The notes beneath the pieces were generated by a model. The model saw only the letters and a program-made list of their open reading frames with translations. It was not told the origin of the DNA and did not search any database. This document shows positions 35,491 to 44,067 of a DNA stretch of 64,000 nt, piece after piece. Each line of letters starts with the position of its first letter. Position 1 is the stretch's first letter. The stretch comes from Clostridiales bacterium. GTDB taxonomy: Bacteria; Bacillota; Clostridia; Lachnospirales; Lachnospiraceae. The stretch is from positions 36,366 through 100,365 of the forward strand of contig JAHZHN010000009.1 of the NCBI GenBank assembly GCA_019420275.1, written 5' to 3'. The translations under genes and the position numbers were made by a program.

Positions 35491-35531
35491 AAAAACGGAC
35501 GGCACTCATCCACACAGATGATGTGCCGTCC
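35491..35531 (-). terminator. Intrinsic terminator of ppdK
   Basis: GGACGGCA/TGCCGTCC stem, extended inside by TCATC/GATGA, followed by TTTTTT on the minus strand. The tetR ribosome site begins about 15 bases further on. Confidence 0.9.
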
Positions 35532-35563
35532 AAATACAATCAATGCTTTTGCGATCGATCGTA

Positions 35564-38188
35564 TTATTTATTATTGATAACTGCCTGTGCAGCTGCCAGT
35601 CTTGCGATTGGTACACGGAATGGTGAGCAGGATACATAATCCAGTCCTGCTCTGTAGCAGAAGTCGATCGTTGATGGATCTCCACCATGCTCTCCACAGA
35701 TTCCAAGATGGATATCCGGACGAGTTGCTTTTCCTTTCTTAGCTGCCATTTCAACTAACTGACCTACACCTTTCTGATCCAGTTTTGCAAATGGGTCAGA
35801 CTCGTAAATCTTGTTATCATAGTATGCATCTAAGAACTTACCAGCGTCATCACGGGAGAATCCGAATGTCATCTGTGTTAAGTCGTTTGTTCCGAAGGAG
35901 AAGAATTCTGCTTCTTCTGCGATCTCGTCAGCAAGAAGTGCAGCACGAGGAATCTCGATCATAGTACCAACTTTGTACTGAATGTCAGACTCATAGTATG
36001 CTTTTACTTTTTCAGCTGTCTCAACAACTACATTCTTAACGAACGCAAGCTCTTTCTTTTCTCCTACCAATGGGATCATGATTTCAGGAACGATGTCATA
36101 TCCTTTTTCCTGTTTTACTTCGATGGCAGCTTCCATAACGGCTCTTGTCTGCATCTTGGCAATCTCTGGGTAAGTAACTGCCAGACGGCATCCACGATGA
36201 CCCATCATTGGGTTAAACTCATGAAGAGCTGCACGTCTCATATTGATTTCTTCTACTGTAACTCCCATATCCTGTGCAAGAGCTGTGATCTCTTCCATTG
36301 TATTAGGAAGGAACTCATGAAGAGGCGGATCTAAGAAACGGATTGTGACCGGTCTTCCTTCCATTACCTCATATAATTCTTTGAAGTCTTTCTTCTGATA
36401 AGGAATCAGCTGATTCAATGCAACTTCCCTTGCTTCCTTCGTAGTAGAAAGAATCATTCGACGAATCTTTGGAATTCTCTCTGCATCAAAGAACATATGC
36501 TCTGTACGGCAAAGTCCAATACCTTCTGCACCGAATTTTACTGCATTCAAAGCATCTGCAGGTGTATCTGCGTTTGTTCTTACCTGTAATGTACGAATCT
36601 CATCTGCCCACTTCATAAGGCGGTCAAAGTTACCGCTGATGCTTGCAGGCACTGTACGTACTTCACCAAGATAAATCTTACCTGTAGAACCATCCAGAGA
36701 AATGTAATCTCCTTCCTGTACTGTCTTTCCTCCTAATGTGAAAGATTTTCCGTCTTCTGCGAATTCAATATCTCCGCATCCTGCTACGCAGGCTGTTCCC
36801 ATACCACGGGCAACTACAGCTGCATGAGATGTCATTCCTCCGCGGGCTGTCAGGATACCTTCAGACGCATGCATTCCTTCGATATCTTCCGGAGATGTCT
36901 CCAGACGAACAAGGATAACTTTTAATCCTGCTTCATGATGGATCTTCGCTGTTTCTGCGTCAAAGTAAACTTTACCGGCTGCAGCTCCTGGAGAAGCAGG
37001 AAGAGCCTGTCCGATCGGTACTGCTGCTTTTAAAGCTTCCTGATCAAAGTTTGGATGCAATAACTGATCCAGGGATTTCGCTTCTACTCTGGATACAGCT
37101 TCTTCTTTTGTAATCTTTCCTTCATCTACTAACTCACACGCAATACGAAGTGCTGCTGCTGCAGTTCTCTTACCATTTCTTGTCTGAAGGAAGTATAATT
37201 TGCCTTCCTGAATCGTGAATTCCATATCCTGCATATCACGATAATGCTCTTCCAGTGTATGAGCAATGCTCATGAACTGGTCATAGCACTCAGGCAGGTC
37301 TTCTTTTAACTTGCTGATCGGCTGTGGTGTACGAACACCGGCAACAACGTCTTCACCCTGAGCATTGATCAGATATTCACCATAAATCTGTTTTTCACCT
37401 GTAGATGGGTTTCTTGTAAACGCAACACCTGTTCCTGATGTATCTCCCATGTTACCGAATACCATAGTCTGTACATTAACAGCTGTTCCCCAGTCTCCAG
37501 GAATATCATTCATTCGGCGATAGTAAATGGCACGCGGATTATCCCAAGAACGGAACACAGCTTTGATTGCCTCAAATAACTGAACTTTCGGATCCTGTGG
37601 GAAATCTTCTCCCAAAGCTGTCTTATAGATTGCTTTGTATCTCTTGATAACTTCTTTCATATCATCTGCGTCAAGATCTGTATCATATTCTACACCTTTC
37701 TCGGCTTTCATCTGATCCAGAACTTCTTCAAACTTATCTTTGTCCACTTCTTTTACGACATCAGCGAACATCTGGATAAAACGACGATAAGAATCATATG
37801 CGAAACGAGGATTTCCTGTCTTCTTTGCAAATCCTTCCACTGCTTCATCATTCAAACCTAAGTTCAGGATCGTATCCATCATACCAGGCATGGAGACACG
37901 AGCTCCGGAACGAACAGATACTAAAAGAGGATCTTCCAGGTCTCCGAATTTCTTGCCCTGAATCTTTTCAAGATCTGCCATTGCTGCATATACCTGGTCT
38001 GCAACCTCATCACTGATCTTCTCTCCGCACTCATAATAGTTTGTGCAGGCTTCCGTGGTTACAGTAAAGCCCTGAGGGATTGGCAGATTCAATCCGGTCA
38101 TCTCTGCCAGATTGGCACCTTTTCCGCCAAGAAGATTACGCATATCAGCGTTTCCTTCGCTAAATTTGTAAACCCATTTTGTTGACAT
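35564..38188 (-). CDS. ppdK: Pyruvate, phosphate dikinase
   Basis: Interconverts pyruvate, ATP and phosphate with phosphoenolpyruvate, AMP and pyrophosphate, acting in PPi-linked glycolysis or gluconeogenesis of anaerobes. The 874-residue length equals that of Clostridium symbiosum PPDK. Domains: ATP-grasp (1-340; GGKGANLAEM, SGARVSMPGMMDT), central swivelling His domain with the phosphohistidine in GGMTSHAAVVARGMG, and the C-terminal PEP barrel (GLCRTEHMFF, MIEIPRAALLAD, GICGEHGGDPS). The ATG at 38188 has AGGAGG seven bases upstream. Monocistronic. Confidence 0.97.
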   Translation of the reverse strand: MSTKWVYKFSEGNADMRNLLGGKGANLAEMTGLNLPIPQGFTVTTEACTNYYECGEKISDEVADQVYAAMADLEKIQGKKFGDLEDPLLVSVRSGARVSMPGMMDTILNLGLNDEAVEGFAKKTGNPRFAYDSYRRFIQMFADVVKEVDKDKFEEVLDQMKAEKGVEYDTDLDADDMKEVIKRYKAIYKTALGEDFPQDPKVQLFEAIKAVFRSWDNPRAIYYRRMNDIPGDWGTAVNVQTMVFGNMGDTSGTGVAFTRNPSTGEKQIYGEYLINAQGEDVVAGVRTPQPISKLKEDLPECYDQFMSIAHTLEEHYRDMQDMEFTIQEGKLYFLQTRNGKRTAAAALRIACELVDEGKITKEEAVSRVEAKSLDQLLHPNFDQEALKAAVPIGQALPASPGAAAGKVYFDAETAKIHHEAGLKVILVRLETSPEDIEGMHASEGILTARGGMTSHAAVVARGMGTACVAGCGDIEFAEDGKSFTLGGKTVQEGDYISLDGSTGKIYLGEVRTVPASISGNFDRLMKWADEIRTLQVRTNADTPADALNAVKFGAEGIGLCRTEHMFFDAERIPKIRRMILSTTKEAREVALNQLIPYQKKDFKELYEVMEGRPVTIRFLDPPLHEFLPNTMEEITALAQDMGVTVEEINMRRAALHEFNPMMGHRGCRLAVTYPEIAKMQTRAVMEAAIEVKQEKGYDIVPEIMIPLVGEKKELAFVKNVVVETAEKVKAYYESDIQYKVGTMIEIPRAALLADEIAEEAEFFSFGTNDLTQMTFGFSRDDAGKFLDAYYDNKIYESDPFAKLDQKGVGQLVEMAAKKGKATRPDIHLGICGEHGGDPSTIDFCYRAGLDYVSCSPFRVPIARLAAAQAVINNK

Positions 38189-38539
38189 GTTTATACCTCC
38201 TAAATACATATTGTCAAATCATATGTCATTGGACTAATTGTAACACAAAATTTATATTTTGGGAAATGTTTTTATATGTTTTTACCAATATTTTTTATTC
38301 TTTTATCATATTATTATAGATACTGCATATTTTTAACTGTTTATTTTTCTCTTTTCCATAAAAAGAATACAAAAATGAAAAGCTGAAATGTTCCAATGAA
38401 CTTTTCTCTTATCTCAGATAATATTTTTGAAAATAATAAAACTCCCTTCTAAATAAACAGTTTTTCCATTTCACTGTCTACTTAAAAGGGAGTGTATCAA
38501 TATTTCGAAAAAACATTCAAAGATACTGTCTTTTGTAGT
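38189..38539. other. Intergenic region upstream of ppdK
   Basis: AT-rich stretch with no gene. A weak ppdK promoter candidate is TTTCCC with TACAAT (minus strand, about 38238-38267). The hairpin at 38441-38493 ends the C39-like gene. Nothing else stands out. Confidence 0.5.
38441..38493 (-). terminator. Terminator of the C39-like gene
   Basis: ACTCCCTT/AAGGGAGT outer stem with inner TAA/TTA and ACAGT/ACTGT pairs, followed on the minus strand by TTTTATTATTTTC. Confidence 0.75.
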
Positions 38540-39253
38540 TTATTCATGTATAATATTTTCAATCGCAGTCGGTACTGCATTCAGCTGTTCCTGTTCCTGC
38601 TGTACTTTTTCCTTATAATCAACTTTTTCTGTTTTCTTTTCTCTTTTGCTGATTTCCCAGAATGGACCGCCTACTTTTGCTCCCTGTTTTCCCTGGCTGA
38701 CCACTTCTTTCAGGGACCATGTCTTCGCGGTATTTGCCCGGCTTCCTACGTCTGCCACCTGAACCTTGTCCTCTCCGACCATCTTTGTCAAGACAATAAA
38801 ATGTCCATTATCCGTAAAGTCTCCTGGTCCCATCAGCGCAATGACCGGGTGTCCTGCACGCAAAGCTTTCTCAATAGCCTGAATATCCATTCCCAATCCA
38901 GTACAGTCCAGACCATACATATCACAAAGTCCAGGGATCACATTATGAGTACATCCTTGTCCAGTAAAATACCATCCATTCTCATATGCCTGATCACACA
39001 TCTTCGGTACATCAGCCTTCTTTCCAGTTAAAGAACTATAGCAAACCGCAACACAAGTCGGTCCGCATCCGGCTGCCTGGATCGTGCTGCCCCCTATCTT
39101 CTCCCCTGGATAATCTGCCTGATTATAATATACCACATTCAATTCTTTTGTCTTTGGCGTCTCATTTGCCTTTGCTGCTGTCGGCTGTGCTGTCATCAGT
39201 ATGCTGAAACAAATTGCGGCAAGATATTTGCCGGTTCTTTTCATGATTCTCAT
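38540..39253 (-). CDS. Secreted C39-like cysteine peptidase family protein
   Basis: A 237-residue exported protein: signal peptide to about residue 30 (AQPTAAKA), then a Peptidase_C39_2-like domain with catalytic-type cysteine in AAGCGPTCVAVCYSSLTG, histidine in DNGHFIVLTKM, and aspartate in VQVADVGS. The C-terminal 45 residues are charged and probably helical. It is alone, with no bacteriocin or transporter gene beside it, so it is more likely an extracellular cell-wall or peptide hydrolase than a leader peptidase. GGAGGG precedes the ATG. Confidence 0.8.
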   Translation of the reverse strand: MRIMKRTGKYLAAICFSILMTAQPTAAKANETPKTKELNVVYYNQADYPGEKIGGSTIQAAGCGPTCVAVCYSSLTGKKADVPKMCDQAYENGWYFTGQGCTHNVIPGLCDMYGLDCTGLGMDIQAIEKALRAGHPVIALMGPGDFTDNGHFIVLTKMVGEDKVQVADVGSRANTAKTWSLKEVVSQGKQGAKVGGPFWEISKREKKTEKVDYKEKVQQEQEQLNAVPTAIENIIHE

Positions 39254-39300
39254 AAAACCCTCCGGTAAAGTCCGTTTTCGACAATTCTCTTTTATCGCAG

Positions 39301-39329
39301 ATTATACCAAGTTTTATTATGTTAATCAA
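39301..39329 (-). promoter_or_regulatory. Promoter of the C39-like gene
   Basis: Minus strand TTGATT (39324-39329), 17-bp spacer, TATAAT (39301-39306). Confidence 0.75.
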
Positions 39330-39338
39330 GTGTTTCAA

Positions 39339-39359
39339 TTGTTAAATTTTTATTAACAA
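39339..39359. promoter_or_regulatory. Palindrome upstream of the C39 promoter
   Basis: Perfect inverted repeat TTGTTAA-7-TTAACAA, ten bases upstream of the -35. It may be an operator; the arms equal the Rex half-site but the spacer is longer than in Rex sites. Confidence 0.4.
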
Positions 39360-39376
39360 ATAATTTCATTCTTATT

Positions 39377-40603
39377 TTATTCTCGATGTCCGCCCGTCAT
39401 ATGATCAATATCGCCTTTTAGAAAACTGGCTCTTTGAACAGAATCTTTCCCAAATTTTTCACGAATCATATCAATAGAAGCATCCAATTTTCTGAGCTTT
39501 TCTTTCTTTTCCTCCTCAAACAAATCCAGCTGTGCAAATTCTTCCTGAGTGATGTCTGTAGCCCGAACTCCAATCAGCCGGACAGATCTGCCTGTGTAGT
39601 TTTCCCGGTAAAGCTCTCTTGCAGTCCTGGAAATTTCATCCGTAATATCTGTTGGCGTCCTTAATTTTCTCTGATGCGTACTCCTCCTGAAATCAGTGCC
39701 TTTAATCTCCACGCAGATACAAGAACTCCTCACACGATCCTTTCGCAGCCTGGAGGCCACCATTTCTGACAGAGAAATGAGCACATGGTCAGCCTCCTCC
39801 AGGGAAACAATATCTTTTGCCAGCGTAATGCTGTTTCCATATCCCTTGTTCAATGCCTCTTCCGAATCTACCGGTGACAAATCAATTCCCCTGGCATAAT
39901 TATACAGTGTCTGCCCATGTTTATTTCCCACATGGGCCTTCAGCATCTTAAGATCCATCTGAGCCAGTTCCCCTATCGTACGAATTCCAAGAAGACTCAA
40001 TTTCTTTTGCGTCGCTTTTCCTACAAGAAACAGGTCTTTCACCGGAAGGGGCCACATTTTCTCCGGAATTTCTTCCGGAAACAGGGTATGTACTTTATCC
40101 GGCTTTTCAAAATCTGATGCCATCTTGGCCAAAAGCTTGTTGGGTGCAACCCCGATATTCACCGTAAATCCAAGATGCTCCCTGATTTTGTCTTTCAGCA
40201 GGACGGCGGCTTCATAAGGGCTGACATAAGAATGTATGGTTTCCGTCATATCCAAGAATACCTCATCAATACTATATTGTTCCAGAACTGGTGAAAACTT
40301 CAAAGCTTCCTTTACAAATGCCCTGGAATATTCCTGATACAAGGAATATCTGGGGCGGCACAAAGTCAAATCCGGGCATTTTGTCACAGCTTCTCTTATC
40401 GTCTCTGCGGTCCGGATTCCATATTTTTTAGCCGGAAGAGATGCCGCTAAAACAATCCCATGTCTTCTGCTTTCATCTCCTCCGATAATTGCAGGGATTT
40501 TCCGTAAATCTACTGCTTCCGCCGACTGTTTCAAGCGGTATACTGCCTCCCAGCTTAAAAAAGCAGAATTTACATCAATATGGAATATGACTCTGTGATC
40601 CAT
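39377..40603 (-). CDS. dinB: DNA polymerase IV (Y family)
   Basis: Error-prone translesion polymerase. The 408-residue chain starts with the catalytic motif IFHIDVNSAFLSWEAVYRL, has the second acidic motif YSIDEVFLDMTET, a helix-hairpin-helix thumb (KLSLLGIRTIGELAQM) and a little-finger domain from about residue 240. No LexA-type box is obvious. It is the last gene behind psd, 24 bases apart on the same strand, so it appears to be transcribed with phospholipid genes. Confidence 0.93.
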   Translation of the reverse strand: MDHRVIFHIDVNSAFLSWEAVYRLKQSAEAVDLRKIPAIIGGDESRRHGIVLAASLPAKKYGIRTAETIREAVTKCPDLTLCRPRYSLYQEYSRAFVKEALKFSPVLEQYSIDEVFLDMTETIHSYVSPYEAAVLLKDKIREHLGFTVNIGVAPNKLLAKMASDFEKPDKVHTLFPEEIPEKMWPLPVKDLFLVGKATQKKLSLLGIRTIGELAQMDLKMLKAHVGNKHGQTLYNYARGIDLSPVDSEEALNKGYGNSITLAKDIVSLEEADHVLISLSEMVASRLRKDRVRSSCICVEIKGTDFRRSTHQRKLRTPTDITDEISRTARELYRENYTGRSVRLIGVRATDITQEEFAQLDLFEEEKKEKLRKLDASIDMIREKFGKDSVQRASFLKGDIDHMTGGHRE

Positions 40604-40627
40604 AGATTTTCTCCTTTTTAGATTATA

Positions 40628-41515
40628 TCAATTTTTTGTAAAAACAGCTCTTCCCAGTATTTCTCCTTGAAGAATCTTTGTCTCACAAAAATTTTTCGTC
40701 TGTTCTATCAGTTCTTCTCTTATTCTGACCCGATCCTTCTGGAGCAGCAAAACTATTGTAGAACCTCCAAATTCAAAATATCCTTTTTCTTCGCCTCTCC
40801 TCATATTTCCTGCTTCATCATGATTTTTAATCCGCCCCACCATAAGAGCCCCCACTTCTACCTGGACAACATTTCCAAAATGTTTTGTCTTCATCATGGT
40901 AAATTCTCGGGCATTCTCTTTATAGATTTTTACATGATCATTGGCAATCGGATTTACCGTATGATAAATACCTGGGATAAAAAAATTATCACTTTTAATC
41001 CCATCATCAATGTAGCAGTAACGATGATAATCATCCACCGTCAGACGCAGGACGACTGCGTATCCATTGCAGAAATGTCCTGCAATCTTTTTACTTCTTA
41101 ACAAAGACGCAGCTGTATATTCTGTATCTTTTACTACAAAAGAACCCTCTTTATCCAACGGATAAACACTAACCTTACAGTCACATGGGCTGAACAAAAT
41201 ATTTGGATCTTTGGGCAGAGGCCTCATACCCGGCCGAATTTTCCGTGTAAAAAAATCATTATATGACCGATACCGAACTTGTTCATACTGACTCATATCA
41301 ATCTGATTTTCCTGAATAAATCTGCTGATCATACCAACCGAAAAGGGAGAACTCATAAAAGCTCCCCCTAACTTTGAAATCCAGGGCTTTGTAAGAATCT
41401 TAAGCCCCACGCGCCCCGCAGCGGTACAATACAGCAGATGCAAAAGACGATCCTGGGCAGCTTCCCCATCTGTTTTCTGATTCAGCGTCTTTTTTACACT
41501 CTGTATATCTTTCAT
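40628..41515 (-). CDS. psd: Phosphatidylserine decarboxylase proenzyme
   Basis: Converts phosphatidylserine to phosphatidylethanolamine at the membrane. A 295-residue proenzyme; self-cleavage at Ser in the FGGST motif near residue 250 (variant of LGST) creates the pyruvoyl group. Conserved YNDFFTRKIRPGMRP, SPCDCKVSVYP, and DDYHRYCYIDDG are present. It lies 15 bases after pssA, the preceding pathway step. Confidence 0.93.
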   Translation of the reverse strand: MKDIQSVKKTLNQKTDGEAAQDRLLHLLYCTAAGRVGLKILTKPWISKLGGAFMSSPFSVGMISRFIQENQIDMSQYEQVRYRSYNDFFTRKIRPGMRPLPKDPNILFSPCDCKVSVYPLDKEGSFVVKDTEYTAASLLRSKKIAGHFCNGYAVVLRLTVDDYHRYCYIDDGIKSDNFFIPGIYHTVNPIANDHVKIYKENAREFTMMKTKHFGNVVQVEVGALMVGRIKNHDEAGNMRRGEEKGYFEFGGSTIVLLLQKDRVRIREELIEQTKNFCETKILQGEILGRAVFTKN

Positions 41516-41530
41516 ATTTTTCTCCTGTAT

Positions 41531-42142
41531 TTATAAACAAAACATTTTAATGGCGATGATTGCTCCAATGAATACAAAACCAAGCATACACTTTTTCCCT
41601 GGTTTAAATACTTTAAAATCAATTACAAATAACAGAGCAATGATAAAAATCGTCAAAACATAAATATACGGAAACTGTTCTGGATAAAATCTCCGAATCT
41701 GATAGACAATCGGAAGAATCAATGCCACCGATGTTACGGGCAGACCCTGATAATGTTTTCGTCTTGCCGCCGTGGAAGCCTGACGCTGCTCTTCTGTTAC
41801 ATTAAAATATGCCAGTCGTATAACAGCTCCCAAAAGATACAGTATATACGCAATCCTTGCATACCAAAAATCCATTCCGAGAGAGAAGCCGATCACCACC
41901 GGAAACGCTCCGAAGCACACTAAATCACATAGGGAATCAATTTCAATTCCGAATTTTTTCGCGTCTTCACTTCTCTTGATCTTCCTCGCGATTGTTCCGT
42001 CATACATATCAGTCAGTCCTGAAAGCATCAGACAAAACAATGCTACCTTAAAGTTTCCATGAACAGCCGCCGTCATGCCCCATACAGCACTGACGACTCC
42101 TAAATACGTTAAAATTACTGAGACATTATAAAATCCTATCAT
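41531..42142 (-). CDS. pssA: CDP-diacylglycerol-serine O-phosphatidyltransferase
   Basis: Makes phosphatidylserine from CDP-diacylglycerol and serine. A 203-residue membrane enzyme with the CDP-alcohol phosphotransferase signature DGTIARKIKRSEDAKKFG, then IEIDSLCD, and about six membrane segments. Serine rather than glycerol phosphate as acceptor is supported by the adjoining psd gene. Confidence 0.92.
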   Translation of the reverse strand: MIGFYNVSVILTYLGVVSAVWGMTAAVHGNFKVALFCLMLSGLTDMYDGTIARKIKRSEDAKKFGIEIDSLCDLVCFGAFPVVIGFSLGMDFWYARIAYILYLLGAVIRLAYFNVTEEQRQASTAARRKHYQGLPVTSVALILPIVYQIRRFYPEQFPYIYVLTIFIIALLFVIDFKVFKPGKKCMLGFVFIGAIIAIKMFCL

Positions 42143-42155
42143 ACCAAAATCCTCT

Positions 42156-43181
42156 TTATTCCTTTCGTTTTATCGTTATTTGAGCTACACAGGTCATGAC
42201 CGCACTAATGAGAAGAAGCGTGTAATAGCTGATTCCGCGACTTAAAAGCATTGCCGGATACAACAGTCCGCCGGTAAAAATCTTTTGGAAAATACTCAAA
42301 AATAATCCTTCACTAATTCCCATCCCTCCCGGCAGAGGCAGCATATCAACCGCAATGGAAATCACACACTGAAGAGCTATAACATCCACAATTCCAAGAG
42401 CCGAAAGCCCCAGTCCCCGATAAATCAGATACGTAATGGAAAAATGGATGAGTCTCTGCACCAATGTAACTCCAAACATACTGATGATCAGTTTCTTATG
42501 CTCCTGTATCACCGATGCGGCTTTGTGATACTCTATCATAGAATCTTCCAGTTTCCGGATCCTCTCTTCCTTTCTCTTCAGAATATGAATCTTCTCAAGC
42601 CCCTTCACCAGGGCAAATATCATTCTGCTTGCAAGCGTCTGCTGAAATACCAGCAAAAACATTACAGCCACACAAATCACATTCAGTACCATTCCAAGAT
42701 AGAAGAAAAATGCCGCTCTCTGAATATAATCCGAGATCAGAAAATGCCGGAACACAAAAATCAAAATTCCCAAAAAAACAAGCACAAACTTGTAGAGAAT
42801 CGTTACGATCAATAAAATAACTGCTCCCACTGACACATCTATCTTATCCCGATTCATGTAATACAGCTGCGCCGGCTGACCGCCTGACGCGGACGGTGTG
42901 ATACAGCTGAAAAAGAAGCCTACATAAGAATACTTTATGCAGTTTCTTTTTGGAACCTGCTGATACTGCAGAACCCGAAGCATTCTGTAAATAATATAAG
43001 ACTCACACCATACAAACAGATTGATGAACACAAAGCCTGCGGCATAATATACCGGACGTACCGAATGCATAACACGAATCAGCTGCGATATTTCTTTTCC
43101 CTTTAAAACAGCGTATGCAGTCAGTCCAAACAAGCCCAGAAAGAATACCACATTGCCAATCATGCTTTTTTTGCTTTTCAT
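42156..43181 (-). CDS. UPF0104/LPG-synthase-TM-like flippase
   Basis: A 341-residue integral membrane protein with about eight segments, of the family that forms the flippase half of MprF and the stand-alone UPF0104 group. The motifs YVGFFFSCITPSASGGQPAQLYYM and LPLPGGMGISEG are characteristic. Located between PAP2 and pssA, it may move lipids across the membrane. AAAGGA lies ten bases before the ATG, a weak ribosome site; translation is probably coupled to the PAP2 gene seven bases upstream. Confidence 0.85.
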   Translation of the reverse strand: MKSKKSMIGNVVFFLGLFGLTAYAVLKGKEISQLIRVMHSVRPVYYAAGFVFINLFVWCESYIIYRMLRVLQYQQVPKRNCIKYSYVGFFFSCITPSASGGQPAQLYYMNRDKIDVSVGAVILLIVTILYKFVLVFLGILIFVFRHFLISDYIQRAAFFFYLGMVLNVICVAVMFLLVFQQTLASRMIFALVKGLEKIHILKRKEERIRKLEDSMIEYHKAASVIQEHKKLIISMFGVTLVQRLIHFSITYLIYRGLGLSALGIVDVIALQCVISIAVDMLPLPGGMGISEGLFLSIFQKIFTGGLLYPAMLLSRGISYYTLLLISAVMTCVAQITIKRKE

Positions 43182-43187
43182 AACAGC

Positions 43188-43913
43188 CTAATCCTTTGCT
43201 TCTGATAATTTCCCGGTTTCTGTTTTTCTGTGCTCTTTTCCAGAAAACAGATGACAGATTTTTTCAAAAAACTTCTCTGCCTTCTGATACCAATTTGTTC
43301 TCTGCCCAATCTGGAAACAGCCTTCTGCCAGCAAAATGCCTCCAAACACATCGATAATGTAATGCTGTTTTGTAACCTGTGTGGAAATACATACAAGAAT
43401 TGCAAAGATCAGAGAAAACCTCTGATACCATTTTGGAATCTTTTCCTGATTTCGAATTCCAACATAGCAAAACCAGCTTACCAGACAATGTATGGATGGA
43501 AACAGATTCGCCGACTGATCCACTGAATAAACCAATTTCAGGACCTGATCCCAAAAACTATTTCCCACAATCTCCGGACGCACCAGAGTGGTCGGCAAAA
43601 ATACAAAAAACAAACCGCAAATGATCCTAGAAAGATAATCTCCTATCAGGAAGCGATACATATGCTCTTTTCCGATCCTCGCAATCATTATGTAATTAGC
43701 TATCCAGAAAATGTAACAGATCAGATAGATACTGGTAAACTCCGGTATCAGCGGAACTGCACGGTCAAATGCCGTTGTAAAATCATGATGGTACAGTCCT
43801 CCGCAAAGGGCCATTGTCCCTGCGTAGACTGCCATATTAAGAATAAAAGCAGAAATCAAAGGAAGAACTGCATATTTTGGCACTACTCTTAAAACATAGT
43901 CTTTTTGATTCAT
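43188..43913 (-). CDS. PAP2-family membrane phosphatase
   Basis: A 241-residue membrane protein with six segments. Phosphatase motifs are FPSIHCLVSWF (C2, PSxH) and STQVTKQHYIIDVFGG (C3, HxxxD); the first motif is degenerate, as in PAP2_3 or Aur1-like members. Probably dephosphorylates phosphatidate or another lipid phosphate, or acts as a phosphotransferase. First gene of the phospholipid unit, with GGGAGGG upstream. Confidence 0.85.
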   Translation of the reverse strand: MNQKDYVLRVVPKYAVLPLISAFILNMAVYAGTMALCGGLYHHDFTTAFDRAVPLIPEFTSIYLICYIFWIANYIMIARIGKEHMYRFLIGDYLSRIICGLFFVFLPTTLVRPEIVGNSFWDQVLKLVYSVDQSANLFPSIHCLVSWFCYVGIRNQEKIPKWYQRFSLIFAILVCISTQVTKQHYIIDVFGGILLAEGCFQIGQRTNWYQKAEKFFEKICHLFSGKEHRKTETGKLSEAKD

Positions 43914-43968
43914 ATCAGCCTACCCTCCCTTAAGCCTTTCCTGAGAAAATTTCTCCCTAAATGTGAAT

Positions 43969-44000
43969 AAGAATCATGTCATAACACTGACATGATTCTT
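43969..44000 (-). promoter_or_regulatory. Long palindrome at the start point of the phospholipid operon
   Basis: Perfect 13-bp arms AAGAATCATGTCA/TGACATGATTCTT with a 6-base loop. It begins four bases after the -10, so it is either an operator or a hairpin at the 5-prime end of the mRNA. It could also act as the terminator of the IMP dehydrogenase unit in part, though no T run follows on the minus strand. Confidence 0.6.
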
Positions 44001-44004
44001 ATTT

Positions 44005-44033
44005 ATTATAACTTTCCCCCACTTAAAAGTAAA
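44005..44033 (-). promoter_or_regulatory. Promoter of the PAP2-flippase-pssA-psd-dinB unit
   Basis: Minus strand TTTACT (44028-44033), 17-bp spacer, TATAAT (44005-44010). Confidence 0.7.
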
Positions 44034-44067
44034 GTTAGGGCCTATAGTTTTAATATTTTTGTAAGAT

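Noticed and set aside
38492..39031. Plus-strand open frame of 179 codons overlapping the C39-like gene
   Set aside because: Composition typical of a shadow frame; it also runs through the terminator hairpin of the real gene.
39339..39359. Rex operator call
   Set aside because: The half-sites fit, but the spacer is seven bases instead of the expected four, so I record only a generic palindrome.
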